Below are positions 24,502 to 33,760 of a DNA stretch of 64,000 bases, in pieces. Location of the stretch: the NCBI RefSeq assembly GCF_001652725.1, contig NZ_LWHJ01000022.1, positions 1 through 64,000 on the forward strand. The letters are read 5' to 3'. Below the pieces are notes generated by a model that did not search any database, was not told the origin of the DNA, and saw nothing but the letters and a program-made list of their open reading frames with translations. Position 1 is the stretch's first letter. Each line of letters starts with the position of its first letter. A program made the position numbers and the translations under genes. This DNA comes from Pedobacter psychrophilus (GTDB lineage Bacteria > Bacteroidota > Bacteroidia > Sphingobacteriales > Sphingobacteriaceae).

Positions 24502-25767
24502 TTATTGATTGTAGCTTATCTTATATACGCTGCCTTTTACATCATCAGTAACAAATAATGAGCCATCAGGTCCTTGGGCTAAACCACAAGGACGATGTTG
24601 AGCTTGTCTTGTAGAATTTATCACTTCAACTCCAGCAAAACCTTTTGCAAAAACTTCCCAATCGCCAGAAGGTTTCCCATCTTTAAAAGGAACAAATGCC
24701 ACATAATATCCTTCTTGAGGTAATGGAGAGCGATTCCAAGAGCCATGAAATGCTATAAATGCCCCATTTTTATATTTTTCTGGAAATTGATTTCCTGTGT
24801 AAAATAATAATCCGTTTGGCGCCATGTGACCCGGAAAAGCAACTGTGGGATTTATAAATTTACTGTCTGCTTCTTTTTTGCCATCACCACCATATTCTGG
24901 AGCTAATATTTTCTTTTTCTGGATTTGGTCATAATACATATATGGCCATCCAGCATTGTCGCCTTTTTTAATTTGATATAAACATTCGGCAGGTAAATCT
25001 GCAGATTGTTTTTCTGTATAAAGTTTTGGCCAGGAAGAATTTAAATTATCTCTTCCATGCTGCATCACAAAAAGACTATTAGTGGCATTATTCCAATCTA
25101 AGCCCACCACATTTCTTAATCCGGTAGCATAATGTTCGCCATTATTGTAAGATTGGTTTAGTTTGTCTGCTTTAAATTTCCATATTCCACCTGCCGAATC
25201 TAAAATTGGGCAACCAACCATTCCTGGAGATTCTAAACTTCTATCTTTTACCTGACAAGAATTTGAGTATGCACCTATGTTAACGTAAACATTATCTTGA
25301 TTATCAACGACTAAAGATTTTGTTTCATGTTGATTTTTAGCAATTAAACCAGTTATAATTTTCTCTGGATTATTTGGGTCTATAACCCTTTCCTCCTTGT
25401 CTAATTTAAACCTAAAAACTTCTTCATTAGACGATGCATATAAATATCCATTTTTAATATAAATTCCTGTCCCAGAAAAATCACCAAAGCTAAATTTCAC
25501 TTCAAATTTACCGTCCTTATCATCATCAGTTAAAAATAAAGTTCCCTTTCCATCAACTAGTTTGGCTAATCTTACATAAACCTCCCCATTTTTATTAATG
25601 GCAATATGTCTAGCTCTTCCAATGTTTTCAGAAATTGTAGCTGCAGAAAACCCAGCTGGTAAGGTCAAACCGGCGTTTTCAATATCATCTTTTCTATCTG
25701 TAAAAGAATAAGACATCAATATAACCGCTGCTATTAATGAGAAAATTTTATAATTAGGTTTTTTCAT
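24502..25767 (-). CDS. PQQ-dependent glucose/sorbosone dehydrogenase-like beta-propeller protein
   Basis: Exported protein of 421 aa resembling the sorbosone/glucose dehydrogenase family, a six-bladed beta-propeller that uses PQQ to oxidise sugars in the periplasm. Visible segments include the N-terminal GLTLPAGFSAATISENIGRAR, an HYATGLRNVVGLDW blade, FVMQHGRDNL, GDNAGWPYMYYD and GSWNRSPLPQEGY, ending with LFVTDDVKGSVYKI. The ATG at 25767 is chosen because MKKPNYKIFSLIAAV is a signal peptide; the frame is open upstream to 25851. It is cotranscribed with the cytochrome c gene. The substrate is unknown. Confidence 0.82.
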   Translation of the reverse strand: MKKPNYKIFSLIAAVILMSYSFTDRKDDIENAGLTLPAGFSAATISENIGRARHIAINKNGEVYVRLAKLVDGKGTLFLTDDDKDGKFEVKFSFGDFSGTGIYIKNGYLYASSNEEVFRFKLDKEERVIDPNNPEKIITGLIAKNQHETKSLVVDNQDNVYVNIGAYSNSCQVKDRSLESPGMVGCPILDSAGGIWKFKADKLNQSYNNGEHYATGLRNVVGLDWNNATNSLFVMQHGRDNLNSSWPKLYTEKQSADLPAECLYQIKKGDNAGWPYMYYDQIQKKKILAPEYGGDGKKEADSKFINPTVAFPGHMAPNGLLFYTGNQFPEKYKNGAFIAFHGSWNRSPLPQEGYYVAFVPFKDGKPSGDWEVFAKGFAGVEVINSTRQAQHRPCGLAQGPDGSLFVTDDVKGSVYKISYNQ

Positions 25768-25877
25768 TTCAAATAAGTTTAAATCTAAATGTACATATAG
25801 AGGTTTAAAAACGGAAGTAAATTTTTTGATATAAAGCAAGTCAAATATCATTAAAATGATAGAAAGATAAATGATTT

Positions 25878-25959
25878 GGGCGTTTTGACGGGCTTTACAC
25901 TGTATCTTTTCTTCGCCAAAAAAGGCGAAAAAAAGGATGCCGTTTCAATCCCTAACGCA
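25878..25959 (+). repeat. Dispersed intergenic repeat, copy B
   Basis: Same family as the element at 7713, sharing GGGCG, GGGCTTTACACTGTATCTTTT, GGATGCCG and CAATCCCTAACGC. The variable centre is a CGCC-AAAAAA-GGCG hairpin, and the nested palindrome of copies A and C is absent. It lies between divergent genes. Confidence 0.8.
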
Positions 25960-26140
25960 CATATAAATCTTGAAAAAGAATCTGAATCCCGATTTACAGG
26001 ATTTAAAGATTTACATAATTAAAACACAAATGAATTTACATTTAATTCTGTGATTCATCTAACCGACTATTTTTTAACTACTGTTCAACATCTTCGTTTC
26101 CTATGTTTTTATAATACCTGTTCAACAATCTCAAAAAGTT

Positions 26141-26148
26141 TATATTTG
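26141..26148 (+). promoter_or_regulatory. Candidate -7 element for argH
   Basis: TATATTTG followed by CAC is a full TAnnTTTG match, 18 bp before the preferred argH ATG at 26167. It supports that start over upstream in-frame starts. Confidence 0.55.
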
Positions 26149-26166
26149 CACAAAACCACCATCAGC

Positions 26167-27498
26167 ATGAAACTTTGGCAAAAAGAAACTTCTACTAATA
26201 AACAAGTTGAAACTTTTACAGTTGGACAAGACCGTGAAATGGATCTTTTTTTAGCCGAATTTGATGTATTGGGTTCTTTAGCGCATACACAAATGTTAGA
26301 AAGCATTGGTTTATTGGACAAAATCGATTTAACTGCTATTCAAAAAGAGCTTAAAAATATTTATCAAGAAATACAAGAGGGTAAGTTTACAATTGAAGAT
26401 GGGATAGAAGATGTCCACTCACAAGTAGAAATGCTATTGACCCAAAGAATTGGCGAGGCAGGAAAGAAAATCCATAGTGGTCGTTCTCGTAACGATCAAG
26501 TTTTAGTGGATCTAAAGCTTTTTTTTAGGAGTCAAATCCAAGAAATGGTAATTTCTGTAGATGAACTTTTTACATTATTGTTTCAACTCGCCGAAGAACA
26601 TAAAAACAAATTAATGCCTGGTTATACACATTTGCAAATTGCTATGCCATCCTCTTTTGGATTATGGTTTGGTGCTTACGCAGAAAGTTTAATTGATGAT
26701 TTAGAACTTTTATTAGCGAGTTATAAGATCTGTAATAAAAACCCATTAGGTTCTGCTGCTGGCTATGGTTCTTCCTTTCCTTTAAACCGCACCATGACAA
26801 CCAATTTATTAGGTTTTGATAATTTAAATTATAATGTGGTTTATGCCCAAATGGGTCGTGGAAAAACCGAGCGGATTTTATCCCAAGCCATGTCTTCTGT
26901 TGCAGCAACATTAAATAAAATGGCTATGGACGCTTGTTTATTCATGAACCAAAATTTCGGATTTATTTCTTTTCCTGATGAATTGACAACAGGCAGCAGC
27001 ATCATGCCACACAAAAAAAATCCAGATGTTTGGGAACTCATTCGAGGTAGAACAAATCAATTACAGGCTTTGCCAAATCAAATTATGATGTTAACCACCA
27101 ATTTACCTTCTGGTTATCATCGTGATATGCAGTTGCAAAAAGAGACTTTATTTCCAGCTTTTCAAAGTTTAATGGCTTGTTTGGATATGACTATACTGAT
27201 GTTAAAAAACATCAAAATAAAAGACAAAATCCTTGACGATCCAAAATACAAACACCTTTTTTCTGTAGAAGAAGTAAATAAATTGGTTTTAGCCGGAACA
27301 CCTTTTAGAGAAGCTTACAAAAAAGTGGGGATGGATATTGAAGCAGGTAATTTTGATGGAAATTATGAAATCAATCACACCCACGAAGGCAGTATCGGAA
27401 ATCTAAATTTAAAAGAAGTCAATAAAATGATGGAAGTAATAATAGGTCAATTTAATTTTGAAAAGGTAGAGAAGGCTTTAAGGAATTTAGTTGAATAA
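26167..27498 (+). CDS. argH: Argininosuccinate lyase
   Basis: Splits argininosuccinate into arginine and fumarate, the last step of arginine synthesis; 443 aa from this start. The fumarase-superfamily signature GSSIMPHKKNPDVWELIRGR is present, with HSGRSRNDQV and TPFREAYKKVG. The frame is open back to 26050, but the preceding 39 codons look non-coding and contain the -7 element TATATTTG, so the ATG at 26167 (MKLWQKETS) is chosen. No other arg gene is in the window. Confidence 0.94.
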   Translation: MKLWQKETSTNKQVETFTVGQDREMDLFLAEFDVLGSLAHTQMLESIGLLDKIDLTAIQKELKNIYQEIQEGKFTIEDGIEDVHSQVEMLLTQRIGEAGKKIHSGRSRNDQVLVDLKLFFRSQIQEMVISVDELFTLLFQLAEEHKNKLMPGYTHLQIAMPSSFGLWFGAYAESLIDDLELLLASYKICNKNPLGSAAGYGSSFPLNRTMTTNLLGFDNLNYNVVYAQMGRGKTERILSQAMSSVAATLNKMAMDACLFMNQNFGFISFPDELTTGSSIMPHKKNPDVWELIRGRTNQLQALPNQIMMLTTNLPSGYHRDMQLQKETLFPAFQSLMACLDMTILMLKNIKIKDKILDDPKYKHLFSVEEVNKLVLAGTPFREAYKKVGMDIEAGNFDGNYEINHTHEGSIGNLNLKEVNKMMEVIIGQFNFEKVEKALRNLVE

Positions 27499-27650
27499 TT
27501 ATTCTTAAAATGTATTATCCTTTAAACCTTAATTTTTCTTAATGCCTTAATAGTAGTAGAATAAAACATGAAGAAATTAAGATTCATTAAGTGTGTCAAA
27601 TCGACGTATTTCTTCTGCTAAATCAGCGAAATCTGCGGGAGATAAAACTT

Positions 27651-28091
27651 CTAACTTAAAACCTCACTCAAATTCTTCTCCTTAGAAATCAAGTCGGCAA
27701 TGGTAGTCTCTGTCAGGATTTTTAAAGTAGCATCTCTCACACTTCTGAAAGTATCACGAATGCCACAAGTTTCTTCATCCCTACATTCCTCACATTTCTG
27801 ATAGAAATTTAAACTTACACAAGGCAATTGTGCAATTGGTCCACCTGTTAAACGCATCACTTGCACTAAATTAATTTCTTGTGGATCTTTCAATAAAGAA
27901 TAACCTCCTCCAGCACCTTTTTTACTGAACAAAAAACCAGCATTGCGCATTTCCAAAAGAATTTGTTCCAAAAATTTTTTCGGGATGTTTTCTTTTTGTG
28001 AGATGGAAAGAATGTTCATGGCTTCGCCACCAAAGTTTTCTCCCAATGCAATCAATGCCCTAATGGCGTATTTTGTCTTTTTAGATAACAA
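27651..28091 (-). CDS. Rrf2-family transcriptional regulator with four cysteines
   Basis: Winged-helix regulator of 146 aa of the Rrf2 family (IscR, CymR, NsrR). The N-terminal KKTKYAIRALIAL and the recognition region (KKFLEQIL, GAGGGYSL) are typical. Cys91, Cys100, Cys103 and Cys109 are arranged like the Fe-S ligands of IscR-type sensors, so a cluster is plausible. The start codon is TTG at 28091, giving MLSKKTKYA, the usual N-terminus; no ATG lies nearby upstream. It sits downstream of an OsmC-like gene and metZ on the same strand, which suggests control of sulfur assimilation as with CymR. Confidence 0.85.
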   Translation of the reverse strand: MLSKKTKYAIRALIALGENFGGEAMNILSISQKENIPKKFLEQILLEMRNAGFLFSKKGAGGGYSLLKDPQEINLVQVMRLTGGPIAQLPCVSLNFYQKCEECRDEETCGIRDTFRSVRDATLKILTETTIADLISKEKNLSEVLS

Positions 28092-28203
28092 GTTTTTTAA
28101 TATTGAATGAAAGAATTTTGAATGATTGAATAAATGATAATATTGAAGAATGAATTTGAATTATAGATTATTTCACAAATTTTTAAAACCTAAAACCTAA
28201 AAC

Positions 28204-28617
28204 CTAACCAATTTCCAAAGTATAACTCACTTCTACTCCGCCGCCAACCAACATATCATGAACTGAGCAGTATTTTTTAACGGCTAACTCTGCTGCTTTT
28301 TCTGCTTTGTCTTTATCAATGTTTCCCTTTAACCGGAATAAGATATGAATTTTTGTAAAAATAGTTGGAATTTCTTCTCTTCTTTCTCCATCAACTTCCA
28401 CAAAAAAGTCAGTGATTTCTTGACGTTGTTTCTTTAGGATGGTAATTAAATCCAAAGAACTGCAAGAACCCAAAGCCATCAAAACCAATTCCATTGGGCG
28501 TACGCCTAAACCCTGGCCGCCAATTGCTTCAGAACCATCGATAAGAACTTTCACATTTCCGCTGCCTTTAGCTTCAAAATGTACAGCGTCGTTTAATCTA
28601 TTTAGTTCTATTTTCAT
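28204..28617 (-). CDS. OsmC-like peroxiredoxin family protein
   Basis: OsmC/Ohr-type protein of 137 aa that reduces organic or fatty-acid hydroperoxides in the cytoplasm. Both redox cysteines are present: one in ALGSCSSLDL and one in KKYCSVHDML. The ATG at 28617 gives MKIELNRLNDAVHFEA, the normal family N-terminus; the frame is open upstream to 28668 but through low-complexity DNA. It lies between metZ and the Rrf2 gene, about 150 bp and 110 bp away. Such OsmC-like proteins are often found with cysteine and methionine genes. Confidence 0.88.
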   Translation of the reverse strand: MKIELNRLNDAVHFEAKGSGNVKVLIDGSEAIGGQGLGVRPMELVLMALGSCSSLDLITILKKQRQEITDFFVEVDGERREEIPTIFTKIHILFRLKGNIDKDKAEKAAELAVKKYCSVHDMLVGGGVEVSYTLEIG

Positions 28618-28769
28618 TTTTTTAGATTTGAGTATTGAGATGTGAGATATGAGAATCTGCAAGCTCAAATATTATTGTATTCTTATTACTTATTAAACGC
28701 ACTATAAATAAATTTTCATTGTTCAGATTCAATAAGCCTAACAACCTAACCAACCAACAACCTAACTAT

Positions 28770-29939
28770 CTATCTTGATTTCTCTAAAGCCCCAACAACA
28801 TCTTGAATAATATCGTCTAAATTTTCTAATCCAATAGAAAGCCTGATAGAACCAGGAAAAATCCCAATTTTTGCTCTTTCTTCTTCGGTTAATTTAGAAT
28901 GTGTAGTTGATGCAGGATGCGTTGCGATACTTCTGCTGTCTCCTAAGTTGGAAGTTATTAAAAGCATTTCTAAAGCATCCAAAAATCTTTTTGCTCTTTC
29001 AAAACCACCTTTAATGATGAAGGTTACAATTCCGCCACCTTGCTTCATTTGCTTTTTTGCCAATTCATATTGAGGATGAGATTTCAAATGCGGGTAACGC
29101 ACTACTTCAACTTCCTCATGTTGCTCTAAAATCTCGGCAACAGCCAAAGCGCTAGAACAATGTCTATCCATACGAATTGGCAATGTTTCTAAACTCTTAC
29201 TCAATAACCAAGCATTAAAAGCCGACATTGCCGGCCCTGTATGACGGATGAAAAACATCAATTCTTTCATTAAATCAGCCCTTCCACAAACCAATCCTCC
29301 CAAAACACGACCTTGCCCATCCATATATTTTGTCGCCGAATGGCTGACGATATCAACACCATAAGCAATTGGCTTTTGCAGATAAGGAGTTGCAAAACAG
29401 TTGTCTACATTGATAATGATTTGAGGATATTTCTCTTTGATTTTACACAACCATTGCAAATCAACCAATTCTAAACCAGGATTTGAAGGCGTTTCCAAGA
29501 AAATCATTTTGGTATTTGGCAAAATCGCTTTCTCTAAACTATCAGGATCGGCAGCATCCACGTAAGTATGATTAATACCCCAGCGAGGAAATAAAGTCGT
29601 CAATAATTGATGCGTAGATCCAAAAATAGAACGGAAAGCCACAATGTGGTCTCCAGATTTTAGCAAACCTGCAAAAGAAGCAAAAACCGCCGCCATACCG
29701 CTAGCAAATGCTAAACCAGCATCAGCGCCTTCCATTTCACAAACTTTATCAATAAACTCAGTCGTGTTTGGGTTAGAATATCTGCTATAAATTATACCTT
29801 CTTCTTCATCAGCAAAAACAGCCCTGCCTTGCTCCGCATCATCAAAAATGAAACTTGAAGTAAGATATAGCGGAACAGAATGTTCCCTATTTTGAGTTCG
29901 ATTTGCTTGTATACGTATAAGTTTAGATTCCTCTTTCAT
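28770..29939 (-). CDS. metZ: O-succinylhomoserine sulfhydrylase (Cys/Met metabolism PLP enzyme)
   Basis: PLP-dependent trans-sulfuration enzyme of 389 aa. The PLP Lys204 lies in SHSATKYMDGQGRVLGG; this DGQGR motif is typical of MetZ-type sulfhydrylases, which make homocysteine from O-succinyl- or O-acetylhomoserine and sulfide. Other expected segments are YSRYSNPNT, ASGMAAVFA and ITSNLGDSRSIATHPASTTHS. Cystathionine gamma-synthase or lyase activity cannot be excluded. It heads the metZ-osmC-rrf2 group on the minus strand. Short repeats of the GTTCAAC/GTTGAAC type lie just upstream. Confidence 0.88.
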   Translation of the reverse strand: MKEESKLIRIQANRTQNREHSVPLYLTSSFIFDDAEQGRAVFADEEEGIIYSRYSNPNTTEFIDKVCEMEGADAGLAFASGMAAVFASFAGLLKSGDHIVAFRSIFGSTHQLLTTLFPRWGINHTYVDAADPDSLEKAILPNTKMIFLETPSNPGLELVDLQWLCKIKEKYPQIIINVDNCFATPYLQKPIAYGVDIVSHSATKYMDGQGRVLGGLVCGRADLMKELMFFIRHTGPAMSAFNAWLLSKSLETLPIRMDRHCSSALAVAEILEQHEEVEVVRYPHLKSHPQYELAKKQMKQGGGIVTFIIKGGFERAKRFLDALEMLLITSNLGDSRSIATHPASTTHSKLTEEERAKIGIFPGSIRLSIGLENLDDIIQDVVGALEKSR

Positions 29940-30081
29940 TTTTTTAGTTCATTTAGTTCAATAGTTGAACTAGTTTCATTAAGTACCTGCATAATAATTA
30001 AAAAGTTCGTTAGGTATTCGTCATTAGTGTTTTCACGATGGCAATCAAGTTCATCAAACAGAATCCTATTTTGATAATTGT

Positions 30082-30459
30082 CTAAATTTCTTGTTTCTTT
30101 TTACCTATGTAACTGATATAAGCATTTAACATTTTATGTATTTGGTCAATTTCGTTTATCAATTGGTCTGCTTTTTCTCTATTTATCAACTCTCTGTTTT
30201 TACATTTATGGATAAATCCTTTTGTTTCAAGCAAAGAACCTCGACTGTAATAACAAAAGTTTTTATTTTCTTTATAATGAAAACGTCCATAACCTTCGGC
30301 AATGTTTGCATCTATTGAATCAGCTGCCCTAACTAATTGTTTCCCGATGGTGTCTCTAACAAAAAAATCTTTCCAAAGCCCAACTTCTTTCCAAACTTCA
30401 TCAGATAAAGCAAAAGCTCTTTTATAAACTTCTAAATCTTCAAGACTATTAAAGCTCAT
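30082..30459 (-). CDS. Four-helix bundle protein (23S rRNA-IVP family)
   Basis: Small cytoplasmic protein of 125 aa, predicted all-helical. It matches the four-helix-bundle family first seen encoded in intervening sequences of 23S rRNA: LEDLEVYKRAFALSDEVW at the N-terminus, then IGKQLVRAADSIDANIAEGYGR and YYSRGSLLETKGFIHKC. No catalytic site is known for the family. It stands alone between metZ and uvrA, not within an rRNA gene. The flanks are AT-rich with short repeated ACTAATTCAACTAC motifs. Chromosomal copies of this type are common in Bacteroidota. Confidence 0.88.
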   Translation of the reverse strand: MSFNSLEDLEVYKRAFALSDEVWKEVGLWKDFFVRDTIGKQLVRAADSIDANIAEGYGRFHYKENKNFCYYSRGSLLETKGFIHKCKNRELINREKADQLINEIDQIHKMLNAYISYIGKKKQEI

Positions 30460-30712
30460 AATTTTAATTGAAATAATTCATTAGTCATTATTATTCGTCT
30501 ATTATATAGTTAATTTATTAGGCATTAGTATAATAAGTTCTTCAAACATATTGAATTTGATAAAAATAGGAAAATATCGTTTAATTAAATTTGGCTTTAT
30601 TTATAGTAAAAAAACCTTATCGAACTTTTTTAAATAATATAAGCCTAATGACTAATTCAACTACTTGAAACTATATAATCCTAATGAACCAATGCCTTAT
30701 TAACTAATTCAA

Positions 30713-33514
30713 CTACCTAAATCTCTCCTTCAAATAATCACCAGTAAAACTCCCTTTAAACTTTATCAATTCTTCAGGCGTTCCTTCAAAAACTAAATTA
30801 CCGCCTTCATCTCCACCACCAGGACCAATATCAATCACCCAATCAGCGCATTTTACCACATCCATATTATGCTCAATTACAATAATGGTATTTCCCTGCT
30901 CAATTAAAGCATCAAAAGATTTCAACAACTTTTTAATATCATGGAAATGCAGACCAGTAGTTGGTTCATCAAAAATGAATAATGTGTTATGGCTATTATT
31001 CCCTTTAATTAAAAACGAAGCTAATTTAATACGCTGCGCTTCACCTCCGGATAATGTATTAGAAGACTGACCTAAATGCACATAACCTAAACCAACATCA
31101 ACTAAAGGTTGTAATTTATTGGTGATCTTATGTTCTTTAGTAAAGAATTCCAAAGCCTCATCAATGGTCATTTCTAAAACTTCAGAAACATTTTTATCCT
31201 GATAGGTAACATCTAAAACATGTTGTTTAAAACGTTTGCCTTCGCAAGATTCGCAAGGCAAATAAATGTCTGCCATAAATTGCATTTCAATTTTTACTTC
31301 TCCCTCGCCTTGGCAAACATCACAACGACCGCCTTCTACATTAAAAGAAAAAGCCGAAGGTTTTAAACCTGCAGCTTTCGCCGATGGTTGTGAAGAAAAT
31401 AGAGCCCTAATTTCATCCCAAGCTTTAACATAAGTAACTGGGTTAGAACGAGACGAACGCCCAATTGGATTTTGGTCAACTAATTCTACAGAGTGAATTT
31501 CTGAAGTTGCACCTTCAATACCATCATAAGAACCAGTTTGCTCGCCAGAATAATTTCCGATTATTTTTTGCAGCGCAGGATACAAAATCCTTTTTACCAA
31601 AGATGTTTTCCCCGAACCAGAAACTCCGGTAACGGCAGTTAACACATTTAAAGGAAACTTTACATCTATATTTTGAAGATTATTTTCCCTTGCGCCTTTT
31701 ATTTCGATGAAATCTGTAGGTTTTCTCCTTTTTTTAGGGATTTCAATTTTTACCTCACCGCTCAAATACTTTCCGGTAAGGCTGTTTTTATCTTTTAAAA
31801 TATCATCGTATTTCCCTGCAAAAATTAATTCACCACCTAAAGTACCTGCTTCAGGTCCAATATCAATTAAATAATCGGCAGCCTGCATCATTTCTTCTTC
31901 ATGCTCAACCACTAAAACAGTGTTTCCAACATCTCTTAAAGATTTTAAAACTCCAATTAATCTATTCGTATCTTTTGGATGCAAACCAATACTCGGTTCA
32001 TCCAAAACATAAACAGAACCTACTAAAGAACTTCCTAAAGAGGTCGCCAAATTAATTCTTTGAGATTCCCCGCCAGATAAAGTATTAGACAAACGGTTTA
32101 AAGTTAAATAGCCTAAACCCACCTCATTTAAAAATAAAATCCTGCTTCTAATTTCAAGAATTAATCTTTTTGAAATTTGCTTTTGCTGCTCATCTAGTTT
32201 TAAAGCATCAAAAAATGGCAAAGCTTTTTTCAATGGCATTAATACAATTTCGGTAATAGAATGGCCATCAATCTTTACATAATTTGCATCAGGACGCAAT
32301 CTGCTACCTAAACAATCAGGGCAATCCGTTTTTCCACGGTATCGTGAAAGCATGACGCGATATTGAATCTTATAAGTTTGTTCTTCTAAAAATCTAAAAA
32401 ATTCATCTAAACCTTTAAAATATTTATTTCCTGTCCATAAAAGTTTGCGTTCAGCTTTAGTTAACTGACTAACAGAGCGATGAATAGGAAAATCAAATTT
32501 TATAGAAGATTTTATCAGGGCATCTGCCCATTCTTTCATTTTCTCACCACGCCAAGGCGCAATAGCACCATCATAAACCGATTTAGACTTGTCAGGAATC
32601 ACCAAATCTTCATCAATTCCAATCACTTTCCCGAAACCTTCACATTTTGGGCAAGCCCCATAAGGATTGTTAAAACTGAAAAAGTTTGGCGTAGGTTCTT
32701 CAAACCTCATCCCATCCAATTCAAACCTATCAGAGAAATGTTTGCGTTCTCCATCATAATCAACATAGCAATCACCTTTACCTTCAAAAAAAGCAGTCTG
32801 AACAGAATCGCCCATACGGCTAATCGTCTCATCTTCTTGGTTGGTAACAATCCGATCTATTAAAATCAGGATTTCATGCTCATCCGTAATCTCTTTATTT
32901 TCAATTGTTTCATCTTCTAAAACTTCTTCAACTTTCTTAATTTCATTCCCAATAACAACTCTAGAAAAGCCTTTTTGAAGCAAAACTGCTAACTCCTCTT
33001 TTAAAGTTCTTTCATTGTGTGGGTAAAGCGGACAAAGTATAGTAACTGTACTTTCTTCTGGCAAAGCCGATAAATAATTGACTACATCAGTAACAGAATC
33101 CTTTTGTACTTGCTTACCGGAAATAGGCGAAATCGTTTTTCCAATCCTACTAAAAAGCAATTTTAAATAATCATAAATCTCTGTTGAAGTACCAACCGTA
33201 GAACGCGGATTAGAAGTAATCACCTTTTGCTCAATGGCAATTGCAGGCGCAATACCTTTGATATAATCTACATCAGGTTTATTCATGCGGCCCATAAATT
33301 GGCGGGCATAAGAAGAAAGACTTTCTACATATCTCCTTTGTCCTTCGGCGTAAAGCGTATCAAAAGCAAGGGAAGATTTTCCAGAGCCTGACATTCCAGT
33401 AATTACCACCAATTGATTTTTAGGGATAGCAACATCAATATTTTTTAAATTATGTACCCTCGCACCTTTAATCAAAATATTTTTCTGCGGGTCTAAATCT
33501 TCTAATTTTATCAT
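30713..33514 (-). CDS. uvrA: Excinuclease ABC subunit UvrA
   Basis: DNA-damage recognition ATPase of nucleotide excision repair; 933 aa, full length. Two ABC modules are present: Walker A GMSGSGKSSL and GVSGSGKTSL, ABC signatures LSGGESQRI and LSGGEAQRI, and Walker B segments followed by DEPSIGLH and DEPTTGLH. Zinc-finger cysteines occur as CPKCEGFGK, CPDC and CDVCQGEGE with CESCEGKRF. It contains the YVESLSSYARQF region of the UvrB-binding part. Its promoter candidate TATTTTTG lies 51 bp upstream. It is monocistronic. Confidence 0.97.
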   Translation of the reverse strand: MIKLEDLDPQKNILIKGARVHNLKNIDVAIPKNQLVVITGMSGSGKSSLAFDTLYAEGQRRYVESLSSYARQFMGRMNKPDVDYIKGIAPAIAIEQKVITSNPRSTVGTSTEIYDYLKLLFSRIGKTISPISGKQVQKDSVTDVVNYLSALPEESTVTILCPLYPHNERTLKEELAVLLQKGFSRVVIGNEIKKVEEVLEDETIENKEITDEHEILILIDRIVTNQEDETISRMGDSVQTAFFEGKGDCYVDYDGERKHFSDRFELDGMRFEEPTPNFFSFNNPYGACPKCEGFGKVIGIDEDLVIPDKSKSVYDGAIAPWRGEKMKEWADALIKSSIKFDFPIHRSVSQLTKAERKLLWTGNKYFKGLDEFFRFLEEQTYKIQYRVMLSRYRGKTDCPDCLGSRLRPDANYVKIDGHSITEIVLMPLKKALPFFDALKLDEQQKQISKRLILEIRSRILFLNEVGLGYLTLNRLSNTLSGGESQRINLATSLGSSLVGSVYVLDEPSIGLHPKDTNRLIGVLKSLRDVGNTVLVVEHEEEMMQAADYLIDIGPEAGTLGGELIFAGKYDDILKDKNSLTGKYLSGEVKIEIPKKRRKPTDFIEIKGARENNLQNIDVKFPLNVLTAVTGVSGSGKTSLVKRILYPALQKIIGNYSGEQTGSYDGIEGATSEIHSVELVDQNPIGRSSRSNPVTYVKAWDEIRALFSSQPSAKAAGLKPSAFSFNVEGGRCDVCQGEGEVKIEMQFMADIYLPCESCEGKRFKQHVLDVTYQDKNVSEVLEMTIDEALEFFTKEHKITNKLQPLVDVGLGYVHLGQSSNTLSGGEAQRIKLASFLIKGNNSHNTLFIFDEPTTGLHFHDIKKLLKSFDALIEQGNTIIVIEHNMDVVKCADWVIDIGPGGGDEGGNLVFEGTPEELIKFKGSFTGDYLKERFR

Positions 33515-33565
33515 TTGCTCTTTCTACCTGTTAAATCAATAAATGCGATTACTGATTTCAGCCTG

Positions 33566-33573
33566 CAAAAATA
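33566..33573 (-). promoter_or_regulatory. Candidate -7 element for uvrA
   Basis: Minus-strand TATTTTTG followed by CAGG is a full TAnnTTTG match, 51 bp upstream of the uvrA ATG. Confidence 0.45.
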
Positions 33574-33674
33574 AGGCTATTAATCCATAATAATAAACGA
33601 GTTGGAGAAATGCAGACCATATAAATAGGAGTATTCAAAAAAAATGAGATTCATATTAATTTGAAGAATTATTT

Positions 33675-33760
33675 GGGCGATTTCCGCCAGCTGGCGGATC
33701 GGGCTTTCCGCTATAGTTTTTTGTGAAAAACAAAAAAGCTGCCGCTGCAATCCCTAACGC
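33675..33760 (+). repeat. Dispersed intergenic repeat, copy C
   Basis: Shares GGGCG, CGGGCTTTCCGCTATA, GCTGCCG and CAATCCCTAACGC with copies A, B and D. It carries a nested 16-bp palindrome, TCCGCCAGCTGGCGGA, at 33683-33698, at the same place as the related palindrome in copy A. Confidence 0.8.

Noticed and set aside
29940-30081. Possible riboswitch upstream of metZ
   Set aside because: The short region shows only GTTCAAC/GTTGAAC-type low-complexity repeats, with no conserved aptamer-like pairing.
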